Source: Jiella flava
GTDB taxonomy: Bacteria; Pseudomonadota; Alphaproteobacteria; Rhizobiales; Rhizobiaceae
Assembly: GCF_017349315.1 (NCBI RefSeq)
Contig: NZ_JAFMPP010000022.1
Location: 1 to 47,338, forward strand
DNA: 47,338 bases
Direction of reading: 5' to 3'
Shown here: in pieces, positions 7,851-18,237 of the stretch
Numbering within the stretch: the stretch's first letter is position 1
Layout: the number at the start of each line of letters is the position of its first letter
Notes under the pieces: model-generated
Database searches by the model: none
What the model was told of the DNA's origin: nothing
Seen by the model: only the letters and a program-made list of their open reading frames with translations
Position numbers and translations under genes: made by a program

Positions 7851-7880
7851 GCACGGTCGCTGTGGCGAGGAAAATGGGTC

Positions 7881-7916
7881 AAGCGGGGCGGGCGCTGCAG
7901 GGCGGGCGCCCCGCTT
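7881..7916 (+). terminator. strong GC hairpin between popZ and valS
   Basis: AAGCGGGGCG (7881-7890) and CGCCCCGCTT (7907-7916) form a perfect 10-base stem with a 16-base GC-rich loop. There is no T-run after it, so it may slow transcription or protect the popZ mRNA 3' end rather than stop all read-through into valS. Confidence 0.5.
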
Positions 7917-7984
7917 CGCGTTGACAGGCATGAGAGCAAGTGGCTAACCGGAAGGCAGTGCGAATAACGCTTTCTGGACATTCC

Positions 7985-10855
7985 ATGATCGAGAAGACCT
8001 ACGACGCGGCCGCCATAGAGCCGCGGATCGCTGCCCGATGGGAAAAGGCCGACGCCTTCAAGGCCGGGGCCGGCGCCAAGGACGGGGCCGACTCCTACTC
8101 GATCGTCATCCCACCGCCCAACGTCACCGGCTCGCTCCATATGGGGCATGCGCTCAACAACACGCTGCAGGACATCCTGATCCGCACCCAAAGGATGCGC
8201 GGCAAGAACGTGCTATGGCAGCCGGGGCTCGATCACGCCGGCATCGCCACCCAGATGGTCGTCGAGCGTCAGATGGCGGCGAGCCGCGAAAACCTCACCC
8301 GGCGCGAGCTCGGCCGTGAGGCTTTCATCGAGCGGGTGTGGACCTGGAAGGGCGAATCCGGCGGTACGATCCTCGGCCAGCTTCGCCGCCTCGGCGCCTC
8401 CTGCGACTGGTCGCGCGAGCGCTTCACCATGGACGAGGGCCTGTCGAAGGCGGTTCTCCACGTCTTCGTCGAGCTCTACCGCAAGGGCCTGATTTACAAG
8501 GACAAGCGGCTCGTCAACTGGGATCCGAAATTTGAGACCGCGATCTCCGACCTCGAGGTCGAAAATCGCGAGGTCGACGGCCATATGTGGCATTTCAAAT
8601 ATCCGCTGGCCGGCGGCGAGACCTACGAATACGTTGAGAAGGACGCAGACGGAAACGTTACGCTGCGCGAGACCCGCAACTATATCTCGATCGCCACGAC
8701 GCGCCCGGAGACGATGCTCGGCGACGGCGCGGTCGCCGTTCACCCGGATGACGAGCGCTACAAGCCGATTGTCGGCAAGCTGTGCGAGATCCCGGTCGGA
8801 CCGAAAGAGCATCGCCGGCTGATCCCGATCATCACCGACGACTATCCCGACCCGAGTTTCGGCTCCGGCGCGGTAAAGATCACCGGCGCGCATGATTTCA
8901 ACGACTATCAGGTGGCGCGGCGCAACAGCATTCCCTGCTATCGCCTGATGGACGAGCGGGCGGCGATGCGGACCGACGGCGAGCCGTATTCGGTTGCTGC
9001 CGGCCGGGCCAACGCGATTGTTGAGGCGGGTGAGACGCCGAGCGCTGTGACGGTCGACGAAATCAATCTCGTGCCCGACGGCTATCGTGGCCTCGACCGC
9101 TTCGCCGCGCGCGAAAAGGTCATCGCCGAGATCGACGCCGAAGGCCTGATGATCACGGTCGAGGACAAAAAGATCATGCAGCCCTTCGGCGATCGCTCCG
9201 GCGTCGTCGTCGAGCCGATGCTGACCGACCAATGGTTTGCCGACGCCAAGACGCTGGCCGAGCCGGCGATCGCGGCCGTGCGCGAGGGCCGCACGAAGTT
9301 CGTCCCCGAGAACTGGTCGAAGACCTATTACCAGTGGATGGAAAACATCGAGCCCTGGTGCATCTCGCGCCAGCTCTGGTGGGGCCATCGCATCCCGGCC
9401 TGGTACGGCCCGGACGGGACGATCTTCGTCGAAAAGAGCGAAGAGGCAGCAGTTGCCGCGGCGCTCGCCCACTACGTCACCAACGAGACGATCACCGACG
9501 AAGACGCCCGCGCCATGGCTGTCGACCCGCAAAAGCGCGAGGGCTTCTTGAAGCGCGACGAGGACGTGCTCGACACTTGGTTCTCCTCGGCGCTGTGGCC
9601 GTTCTCGACGCTCGGCTGGCCGGACGAGACCAAGGAACTGAAGGCCTATTACCCGACCTCGGCGCTGGTCACCGGCTTCGACATCATCTTCTTCTGGGTC
9701 GCCCGGATGATGATGATGGGCCTGGAATTCATGCGTGAGGAGCCGTTCGAGACGGTTTACGTCCACGCGCTGGTCCGCGACAAGAACGGCGCCAAGATGT
9801 CGAAGTCGAAGGGCAACGTCATCGATCCGCTCGATCTGATCGAGGAGTTCGGCGCCGATGCGCTGCGGTTCACCCTGGCGATCATGGCCGCCCAGGGCCG
9901 CGACGTGAAGCTCGATCCGCAGCGCATCGCCGGCTATCGCAACTTCGGTACCAAGCTGTGGAACGCCACTCGTTTTGCCGAGATGAACGGAGCGAAGCAT
10001 GGCGCGCCGCTGTCGCCCGAAAGCCTGACGCAGCCGCTCAATCGCTGGATCCTCACCGAGCTATCGCGCACCATCGCCGAGACCGACGAGGCGCTGGCCG
10101 GCTATCGCTTCAACGATGCCGCGAGCACGCTCTACCGCTTCGTTTGGAACCTCTTCTGCGACTGGTATCTGGAGCTGTCGAAGCCGACGCTGTCCGGGGA
10201 CGACGCGGTGGCCGCGGAGGAAGTCCGCCATGTCGCCGGCTTTGTCCTCGACACCGTGTTCACGCTGCTGCATCCGTTCATGCCCTTCATCACCGAAGAG
10301 CTGTGGCAGGTGACGGTGGGCGAGGCGACGCGCGACACGCTGCTCTGCCACGCCGCCTGGCCGCAGATCGATTTTTCCGACGCCGAATCTGCGAGCGATA
10401 TCAACTGGCTGATCGAACTCGTCTCTGAGATCCGGTCGGTGCGGGCTGAGATGAATGTGCCGCCGGGCGCCGAGGCGGCGCTGGTTGCCGTCGCGCCCGA
10501 TGCCGAAACCGCGGATCGGCTGAAGCGCCACGATCTGCAGCTGCGCCGGTTGGCGCGTCTCGGCGCGGTGAGTGTCGCGGAGGCCGCGCCGGCCCAAGCC
10601 GCGCAGATCGTCGTCGCCGGGGCCACTTTCGCGCTGCCGCTGGCCGGCATGATTGACGTCGATGCCGAGCGCACGCGCCTCGCTAAGGCCAAGAAGAAGG
10701 CCGAGGACGAGATTGCCCGGATCGACAAGAAGCTCTCCAACGAGCGCTTCGTCGCCAATGCGCCGGACGAGATCGTCGAGCAGGAGCGCGAGAAACGCGA
10801 GGGCTACCGGCTGGAGGTCGAAAAGCTGACGACGGCGCTCGCCAGCCTCGGCTGA
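7985..10855 (+). CDS. valS: valyl-tRNA synthetase
   Basis: This class I aminoacyl-tRNA synthetase attaches valine to tRNA-Val in the cytoplasm and hydrolyses wrongly made Thr-tRNA. The 956-residue protein carries the HIGH motif as HMGH (residues 52-55), the editing (CP1) domain roughly at 190-390, the second signature as KMSKS (604-608), an anticodon-binding domain around 690-830, and a C-terminal coiled coil. I chose ATG 7985, which gives the normal N-terminus MIEKTYDAAAIEPRIAARWE. A GTG at 7940 in the same frame adds 15 residues with no family match. Length is typical for Rhizobiales. Confidence 0.98.
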   Translation: MIEKTYDAAAIEPRIAARWEKADAFKAGAGAKDGADSYSIVIPPPNVTGSLHMGHALNNTLQDILIRTQRMRGKNVLWQPGLDHAGIATQMVVERQMAASRENLTRRELGREAFIERVWTWKGESGGTILGQLRRLGASCDWSRERFTMDEGLSKAVLHVFVELYRKGLIYKDKRLVNWDPKFETAISDLEVENREVDGHMWHFKYPLAGGETYEYVEKDADGNVTLRETRNYISIATTRPETMLGDGAVAVHPDDERYKPIVGKLCEIPVGPKEHRRLIPIITDDYPDPSFGSGAVKITGAHDFNDYQVARRNSIPCYRLMDERAAMRTDGEPYSVAAGRANAIVEAGETPSAVTVDEINLVPDGYRGLDRFAAREKVIAEIDAEGLMITVEDKKIMQPFGDRSGVVVEPMLTDQWFADAKTLAEPAIAAVREGRTKFVPENWSKTYYQWMENIEPWCISRQLWWGHRIPAWYGPDGTIFVEKSEEAAVAAALAHYVTNETITDEDARAMAVDPQKREGFLKRDEDVLDTWFSSALWPFSTLGWPDETKELKAYYPTSALVTGFDIIFFWVARMMMMGLEFMREEPFETVYVHALVRDKNGAKMSKSKGNVIDPLDLIEEFGADALRFTLAIMAAQGRDVKLDPQRIAGYRNFGTKLWNATRFAEMNGAKHGAPLSPESLTQPLNRWILTELSRTIAETDEALAGYRFNDAASTLYRFVWNLFCDWYLELSKPTLSGDDAVAAEEVRHVAGFVLDTVFTLLHPFMPFITEELWQVTVGEATRDTLLCHAAWPQIDFSDAESASDINWLIELVSEIRSVRAEMNVPPGAEAALVAVAPDAETADRLKRHDLQLRRLARLGAVSVAEAAPAQAAQIVVAGATFALPLAGMIDVDAERTRLAKAKKKAEDEIARIDKKLSNERFVANAPDEIVEQEREKREGYRLEVEKLTTALASLG

Positions 10856-11043
10856 GCAGGGTCAGGCGCGCTCGGCTGTCGGGGCTTTTGCCCCAAAGGT
10901 CCGGCGTGCCGTAACCGTGGCGGCCTCAAGCGCGAATGGGTTGGGGACGCCCGTTTGAAACGGTTTTCCGGATGTCTGCGGGACAAAAGTTCGAAGGACG
11001 CTGGGGCCTTGCGGGCGCGGCAACGACAATGAGGGGCGTGACG

Positions 11044-11784
11044 GTGGTCGCAGATCTATCCTATCCAACCGCGGTTCTGGGCGGCGCGCTGTCGTTTCTC
11101 TCGCCCTGCGTCTTGCCGCTGGTGCCGCCTTATCTTTGTTATATGGCGGGGGTCTCGGCCGACGATCTGAAGACCGGTCAGGCGGTCAATTCGGCGGGCT
11201 TTGCACGGCTCTTCGGCTCGGCGGTGATCTTCGTCCTCGGTTTTTCCACCGTCTTTGTGGCGCTTGGCGCGGGGGCAAGCTCGATCGGCCAGGTGCTTCG
11301 GCAAAACCTCGACTGGCTCGGCATCGTCGCCGGCATCGCGATTATCGTCATGGGGCTGAACTTTCTCGGGGTGTTCCGTCTCGCCCTTCTGTCGCAGGAA
11401 GCCCGCTTTCAGGCGCCGGATCGGCCGAAGAGCCTGATCGGCGCCTATCTGATGGGGCTCGCTTTCGCCTTCGGATGGACACCCTGTATCGGACCGGTGC
11501 TCGGGGCAATCCTGGGATTGGCCGGCGCCAAGGGCACGGTGGAAGAAGGCGCGGTGATGCTCGCCTTCTATTCCGCCGGCCTCGGCATCCCGTTCATCCT
11601 CGCGGCGGTGTTTTCCGGCACCTTCTTCCGCTGGATGATCGGCTTTCGCCGGCATCTCGGTACCGTCGAGAAGGCGATGGGCGGGCTTCTCATCGTCACC
11701 GGCATTCTCTTCTTGACCGGCGGCATGCAGCAGATTTCCTTCTGGCTGCTCGAAACCTTTCCGGTGCTGCAAACGATCGGCTGA
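11044..11784 (+). CDS. ccdA: cytochrome c biogenesis protein CcdA
   Basis: CcdA carries electrons across the inner membrane from cytoplasmic thioredoxin to periplasmic thiol proteins, as needed for haem attachment to cytochrome c. The 246-residue product has six predicted membrane helices. The two redox cysteines sit in LSPCVLPLVPPY (C22) and GWTPCIGPVLGA (C148), the family hallmarks. The start is uncertain: GTG 11044 has a GAGGGG Shine-Dalgarno at 11031-11036, while ATG 11029 and a much longer frame from 10936 are alternatives. A likely periplasmic partner, a TlpA-like protein, is encoded at 30.4-31.1 kb. Confidence 0.92.
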   Translation: MVADLSYPTAVLGGALSFLSPCVLPLVPPYLCYMAGVSADDLKTGQAVNSAGFARLFGSAVIFVLGFSTVFVALGAGASSIGQVLRQNLDWLGIVAGIAIIVMGLNFLGVFRLALLSQEARFQAPDRPKSLIGAYLMGLAFAFGWTPCIGPVLGAILGLAGAKGTVEEGAVMLAFYSAGLGIPFILAAVFSGTFFRWMIGFRRHLGTVEKAMGGLLIVTGILFLTGGMQQISFWLLETFPVLQTIG

Positions 11785-11869
11785 ACGAAGTAGCGGCACC
11801 GCCTCGCATTTTTACGAGAAACCGTGCTAAGCGGCGCGTCAAGTTTGAAGACGTGTTCAGAGGCTTTTC

Positions 11870-13264
11870 ATGGCAAGAACGTGCCTGTCGATCATTCTCG
11901 CCGCCGGCGAGGGCACGCGAATGAAATCCGCCCGCTCCAAGGTGCTGCACGAGGTGGCCGGGCTGGCGATGGTGCGCCACGTGGTGGTGGCGGCGGGCGC
12001 AGCCGGGTCCGACAAGATCGCCGTCGTCTCCGGGCGCGACAGTGAAACCGTCGTCGAGTCGGTGCGTGAAGATCGTAGGGACGCCGAGCATTTCGTTCAG
12101 GCCGAGCGTCTCGGGACCGCCCATGCGGTGCTCGCCGCGCGCGACGCAATCGAGGCCGGTGTCGACGATATCCTCGTCCTCTTCGCCGATACGCCGCTGA
12201 TCCGGCCCGAAACGCTGTCGCGCGCCCGCGCCTCGCTGATCGCCGGCTCGGACATCTGTGTCATCGGCTTTCGCCCTGAAAATCCGACCGGCTACGGCCG
12301 CCTGCTCGAAAGCGGCGGCGAGCTGTTGGCGATCCGCGAGGAGAAGGACGCCAGCGACGCGGAAAGGGCGATCGATTTTTGCAATGCCGGCGCCATGGCC
12401 CTGTCAGGGGCGACGGCGCTTGGCATTTTGGACGCAATCGGCAACGCCAATGCCAAGGGCGAATACTATTTGACCGACGCGGTCGAGATCGCCCGTAAAC
12501 AGGGCCTCAAGGTCCGGGCGATCGAGGCCGAGGCGTTCGAGGTCGCGGGCGTCAACAACCGGGCGGAACTGGCGGCGGTTGAGAAGACCTTTCAGACGCT
12601 GCGCCGCCGCCGTGCAATGATTGAGGAAGGCGTGACGCTGATCGATCCAACCTCGGTCACCTTTGCCCATGATACGGTGCTCGGCCGCGATGTGACGATC
12701 GAGCCGCATGTCGTCTTCGGCGCTGGCGTCACGGTCGGCGAGGGCGCGGTGATCCACGCCTTTTCCCATATTGTCGGAGCGACGATCGCGGCGGGCGTCT
12801 CGGTCGGCCCGTTCGCGCGGCTGCGCGAGGGCACCGAGCTTGCGGCCGGCGCCAAGGTCGGCAATTTCTGCGAGACCAAGAATGCCAAGCTCGGCACCGG
12901 CGCCAAGGTCAATCATCTCAGTTATATCGGCGACGCAGAGATCGGCGCGAACACCAATATCGGCGCCGGCACCATCACCTGCAATTACGACAGCGCGCTC
13001 AAACACCGCACGGTCATCGGCGCGGGCGCCTTTATCGGTTCGGACACCTCGCTGATCGCGCCGGTCAGTATCGGCGATGGGGCCTATGTCGGGACCGGCA
13101 GCGTGATCACCGACGACGTGCCGGCCGGCGCCCTGGCGATCGCTCGCGAGCGACAGGTGACGAAGCCCGACCGTGGCCGCCAGATCATCGAGCGGAACCA
13201 GGCGGCCAAAGAGGCCAAGGCGGCGACGCCGAAGAGCCCACCGCGCCGCCGGCGAAAATCATAA
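11870..13264 (+). CDS. glmU: bifunctional UDP-N-acetylglucosamine pyrophosphorylase / glucosamine-1-phosphate N-acetyltransferase
   Basis: GlmU acetylates glucosamine-1-phosphate and then couples it to UTP, giving UDP-GlcNAc for peptidoglycan and lipopolysaccharide. The 464-residue protein has the N-terminal uridylyltransferase domain with [11 protein letters not shown] (residues 10-20), and a C-terminal left-handed beta helix of hexapeptide repeats (about 255-430) containing NFCETKNA and [10 protein letters not shown], the acetyltransferase and trimer region. The lysine- and arginine-rich tail is ordinary. It lies 175 bases before glmS, which makes its hexosamine substrate, an arrangement seen in many bacteria. 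Confidence 0.97.
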   Translation: MARTCLSIILAAGEGTRMKSARSKVLHEVAGLAMVRHVVVAAGAAGSDKIAVVSGRDSETVVESVREDRRDAEHFVQAERLGTAHAVLAARDAIEAGVDDILVLFADTPLIRPETLSRARASLIAGSDICVIGFRPENPTGYGRLLESGGELLAIREEKDASDAERAIDFCNAGAMALSGATALGILDAIGNANAKGEYYLTDAVEIARKQGLKVRAIEAEAFEVAGVNNRAELAAVEKTFQTLRRRRAMIEEGVTLIDPTSVTFAHDTVLGRDVTIEPHVVFGAGVTVGEGAVIHAFSHIVGATIAAGVSVGPFARLREGTELAAGAKVGNFCETKNAKLGTGAKVNHLSYIGDAEIGANTNIGAGTITCNYDSALKHRTVIGAGAFIGSDTSLIAPVSIGDGAYVGTGSVITDDVPAGALAIARERQVTKPDRGRQIIERNQAAKEAKAATPKSPPRRRRKS

Positions 13265-13285
13265 CGATGCGTCACCAATCGTTAT
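13261..13285 (+). terminator. hairpin at the end of glmU
   Basis: ATAACGAT (13261-13268) and ATCGTTAT (13278-13285) form a perfect 8-base stem with a 9-base loop, overlapping the last codon and stop of glmU and followed by TCT. It is a plausible weak terminator or attenuator between glmU and glmS. Confidence 0.45.
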
Positions 13286-13438
13286 TCTACGATCGGCGGC
13301 CGGCGCGTTAGATCAGCCGTTAAGGACGTGCGACGCGGTGTCGGCCAGGGTTCGATGAGACATCGGACCCCCGTTTGGCCGGCCGGTGATGTCATTTTGG
13401 GGGACCGGACGCGCCGGTCGAGCGAGCGGGATGAGCCT

Positions 13439-15265
<1,827 letters not shown>

Positions 15266-15323
15266 TCGTCATCGACGCCGGTTTATGCTGCAGCTGCGAA
15301 TGATGTCTTGCGTTCGGCTCACG

Positions 15324-15344
15324 CCGGAACGATGGTCGTTCCGG
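15324..15344 (+). terminator. perfect 9-base hairpin after glmS
   Basis: CCGGAACGA (15324-15332) and TCGTTCCGG (15336-15344) pair perfectly around a TGG loop, about 60 bases after glmS and 56 before the DUF502 gene. No T-run follows. It could be a terminator or an mRNA boundary. Confidence 0.45.
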
Positions 15345-15399
15345 AGAATTGATCTGTGAATGCGCGACGTGGCGGCCGGCCGAGAGGTGACCTTCGATC

Positions 15400-16089
15400 A
15401 TGATGCGGCTCAGAAACTACTTCCTGACGGGCTTCATCGTCTGTGCCCCGCTGGCGATTACGGCCTGGATCACCTGGTCGTTCATGGGCTGGGTGGATAG
15501 CTGGGTTCAGCCCTATATCCCGCCGCGCTACTGGCCGGATTCCTATCTGCCGTTCGCCATTCCCGGCTTCGGCCTGATCGTCGCTTTGATCCTGATCACC
15601 CTGATCGGTTTCCTGACGGCCAACATCATCGGCCGCACGGTGATCGGGTGGGGCGAGCGCATCCTGTCGCGCACGCCGCTGGTGCGCACCGTCTATATGG
15701 CGCTGAAGCAGATCTTCGAGACGGTGCTCGCCGACCGCTCGACCTCATTCAAGACCGCTGCTTTGATGGAATATCCGCGCAAAGGCGTGTGGTGCGTGGT
15801 GCTGGTCGCGACCGATGCGCGCGGCGAGGTGGCGCGGGTGCTCGCCGATCAGGACGGTGAGATGACGGCGGTGTTTTTGCCGCCGACGCCGAACCCGACC
15901 TCCGGCTTTCTCTTGTACGTGCCGAAGAAGGATCTGCGCATTCTCGACATGAGCATCGAGAATGCGCTGAAGCTCGTCGTTTCCTCCGGCCTCGTCGCGC
16001 CGGACGATGCGAATGCCAAGATCTCGATCGAGGCGGCGGCAGAGTCGGTCAAAGTGCGCCAGAGCCGGGACACCGAAGCCGCCGCCTGA
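15400..16089 (+). CDS. DUF502-family inner membrane protein
   Basis: The 229-residue protein matches the DUF502 family, whose function is unknown. It begins LRNYFLTGFIVCAPLAITAW and has two predicted membrane helices (about 9-29 and 50-75) separated by a proline- and tryptophan-rich loop. A soluble domain follows with RTPLVRTVYMALKQIFETVL and a beta-rich C-terminal part containing FLPPTPNPTSGFLLYVP. Start ATG 15400 or ATG 15403 cannot be told apart; both follow GAGGTGA. It follows glmS and in many Rhizobiales stands next to recG, from which two other genes separate it here. Confidence 0.85.
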   Translation: MMRLRNYFLTGFIVCAPLAITAWITWSFMGWVDSWVQPYIPPRYWPDSYLPFAIPGFGLIVALILITLIGFLTANIIGRTVIGWGERILSRTPLVRTVYMALKQIFETVLADRSTSFKTAALMEYPRKGVWCVVLVATDARGEVARVLADQDGEMTAVFLPPTPNPTSGFLLYVPKKDLRILDMSIENALKLVVSSGLVAPDDANAKISIEAAAESVKVRQSRDTEAAA

Positions 16090-16106
16090 GCCGCTCTCAA
16101 CGGCTC
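16088..16106. terminator. hairpin between converging DUF502 and glsA genes
   Basis: GAGCCG (16088-16093) and CGGCTC (16101-16106) pair around a 7-base loop. The structure overlaps the end of both converging genes and could act in both directions. Confidence 0.4.
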
Positions 16107-17050
16107 GCGGAAAGCGGCGAGCCGAAGATCGACCATCCCATGCGGGCGGTGAGTTTTTCCAGGGCGATGCGCCCCAGATGGGAATTGCCCGAAGCGTCGA
16201 GCCCCGGCGACCAGACGGCGACCGAGGCCTTGCCCGGAACAATGGCGAGAATGCCGCCGCCGACGCCGCTTTTGCCCGGCAGGCCGACGCGATAGGCGAA
16301 TTCCCCCGAACCGTCGTAGTGGCCGCAGGTCAGCATGAGGGCGTTGATCCGCCTTGCGCGCTCGGGCGTCACCACCGAATGGCCGGTTGCCGGGTTCTGG
16401 CCGAGATGGGCGAGGAAGCTGCCGGCTTTTGCCAGCTGCCGGCAGGTCATGGCGATGGCGCAGTGGTGGAAATAGACGCCGAGCACGTATTCCACCGGAT
16501 TGTCGATGACGCCGAAACCCTTCATGAAATTCGCCAGCGCCCGGTTGTTGAAGCCGGTGCGCTCTTCCGAGGCGGCGACGGCCTTGTCGATATAGACGCT
16601 GTCTTCGCCCGATAAAAACTGCATGAAGCGCAAGATCTCGCCCAGCGCCTCGCGCGGCTGATGGCCGGATAGGATCAGATCGGTGACGGCGATCGCCCCG
16701 GCATTGATGAAGGGATTGCGCGGAATCCCCTTCTCGTATTCGAGCTGGACGATCGAGTTGAACCGGCTGCCCGACGGCTCGCGCCCGACCCGGTTCCACA
16801 CCCGGTCACCGGCAAGCCCGAGCGCTAAAGTGAGGGTAAAGACCTTCGAGACGCTCTGGATCGAAAAGAAGCTGTCGCAGTCGCCGCCCTCGGTCAGCGT
16901 GCCGTCCTTTTCGATCACCGCGATGGCAAATTGCTGCAGATCGACCCGCCCAAGTTCCGGAATGTAAGTCGCGACATCGCCGCGATCGTCCCGCGCCTTC
17001 ATCTCCGCCGCGATCTCGGCGACGACATCCTGCAAATTGGCGGCGGGCAT
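16097..17050 (-). CDS. glsA: glutaminase
   Basis: This enzyme hydrolyses glutamine to glutamate and ammonia in the cytoplasm. The 317-residue product is a full-length member of the beta-lactamase-fold glutaminase family. The serine nucleophile and its lysine are S66 and K69 in [18 protein letters not shown], the long helical middle, and [15 protein letters not shown] are further family blocks. It faces the DUF502 gene tail to tail. It and the SDR gene interrupt the more usual DUF502-recG neighbourhood. Some family members support acid resistance by releasing ammonia; that role here is only a possibility, but the window also encodes urease. Confidence 0.95.
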   Translation of the reverse strand: MPAANLQDVVAEIAAEMKARDDRGDVATYIPELGRVDLQQFAIAVIEKDGTLTEGGDCDSFFSIQSVSKVFTLTLALGLAGDRVWNRVGREPSGSRFNSIVQLEYEKGIPRNPFINAGAIAVTDLILSGHQPREALGEILRFMQFLSGEDSVYIDKAVAASEERTGFNNRALANFMKGFGVIDNPVEYVLGVYFHHCAIAMTCRQLAKAGSFLAHLGQNPATGHSVVTPERARRINALMLTCGHYDGSGEFAYRVGLPGKSGVGGGILAIVPGKASVAVWSPGLDASGNSHLGRIALEKLTARMGWSIFGSPLSASR

Positions 17051-17291
17051 GGCCTTGTCCCTCTTTATCGCGCGACCTCATATCGAGGGAACAAGAGGGC
17101 GGCAATGGATCCGTCATGACCGCTCGCCACCGGATCCCCGGCGCTCGCCCTTCCATTTCCGCCTGCCCTTTGCCGGCGAGCATGCGCCGCTGTCCCTGAC
17201 GGGCGTTATCCTCTGGCGCCGTCAATGCCCAACGCCGGCGCCAATCAATCTGTTCGCATGGCCGTCCGGCGTCGCTTTGCGGGGCGCGCGG

Positions 17292-18008
17292 TCACCACGG
17301 CACGGTCTGACCGCGATAGTCGAGATATTCCAGGCCGGGACGATTGCGCTTTTCAAAAAGGACGGCGACGAGGCTGGGGATGCTCTCTTCGATTGTCAGT
17401 TTGGCGTCCGGGCCGCCGAGCTCGGTCTTGACCCAGCCGGGGGCCATCAGCGCCATCGGGCGGAGCTTATTCGCGTCGCGCGCCGCGTAGCAGCGCATAT
17501 ATTGGTTCAGCGCGGCTTTCGAGCCGCGATAGACTTCGCGCTGGCCGGTCTCGTTGTTGCTGACGCTGCCCTGGCCGGACGACATGATGCCGATCAGCCC
17601 GGTCGGCGCAACCAGGCTGTCGAGGCCCTCAATGACGCGTAGCGGGCCGAGCGCGTTCGTCACCATCACGCGAATGAATTCGTCGGTTGAGACCGTGCCG
17701 ATCGTCTGCATCGGGTCGCTGTTGGCCGTGCCGGCATTGACGAACAGCATGTCGAAGCTCTGGCCGGAGAGACGGCCGCCAAGCGCCGCGATCTGATCGG
17801 GGACGGTCATGTCGAGGGTTTCGATCGCAATCTGGTCGCCATGGGCCTCGGCGAGATCGTGCAGGGGGGTCTGGGCTGTACCGCGCACCGTGCCGACAAC
17901 GCGCCAGCCGGCCGAGACGAACTCGGCGGCCATGGCATGGCCAAGGCCGCGCGAGGCGCCGATCAGCAGGAGGGAGGGGCGGGACGACGGGGTCAAGGCA
18001 TAGGCCAT
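17292..18008 (-). CDS. short-chain dehydrogenase/reductase (SDR) family oxidoreductase
   Basis: The 238-residue protein has a Rossmann fold for NAD(P). The dinucleotide motif appears as GASRGLGHAMA near the N-terminus (residues about 18-28), followed by the structural NAG in FVNAGTANSD. The catalytic Ser is in GIMSSGQGS, and the YxxxK pair is in REVYRGSKAALN. It is a classical SDR, but the substrate cannot be told. The start ATG at 18008 is preceded by GGAAAGGA on the minus strand; a longer frame from further upstream is not supported. It lies upstream of glsA on the same strand, about 240 bases away. Confidence 0.9.
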   Translation of the reverse strand: MAYALTPSSRPSLLLIGASRGLGHAMAAEFVSAGWRVVGTVRGTAQTPLHDLAEAHGDQIAIETLDMTVPDQIAALGGRLSGQSFDMLFVNAGTANSDPMQTIGTVSTDEFIRVMVTNALGPLRVIEGLDSLVAPTGLIGIMSSGQGSVSNNETGQREVYRGSKAALNQYMRCYAARDANKLRPMALMAPGWVKTELGGPDAKLTIEESIPSLVAVLFEKRNRPGLEYLDYRGQTVPW

Positions 18009-18237
18009 GAGGTAATCCTTTCCACACGGAAACGCAGTGCAAGCATAGGGCTCCGCCCGGCCTTTGCGCCAGAGGCCTGGCCGCCGTTCATCGTTGCATC
18101 GCGATCCATCATCGCTGATGCCCACGGCCGATCCGGCACGCGAGCGTGCGGCCGATTTGCAGCGTCTTGCCAGATTGGCCGCGCATCTGGTGGGCAAAAT
18201 GTGGGCGCGCGGAGTGCGAGTGTGGCCGTTGCCGTCA

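Noticed and set aside
8213-10000. Long minus-strand frame of about 595 codons opposite valS
   Set aside because: It lies fully within the certain valS gene, has no family similarity and is rich in Arg, Asp and Leu, as expected of the mirror frame of a GC-rich gene.
10951-10967. CCGTT-TGA-AACGG hairpin followed by TTTT as a valS terminator
   Set aside because: The stem is only 5 bases and lies inside an open frame upstream of ccdA; too weak to list as a feature.
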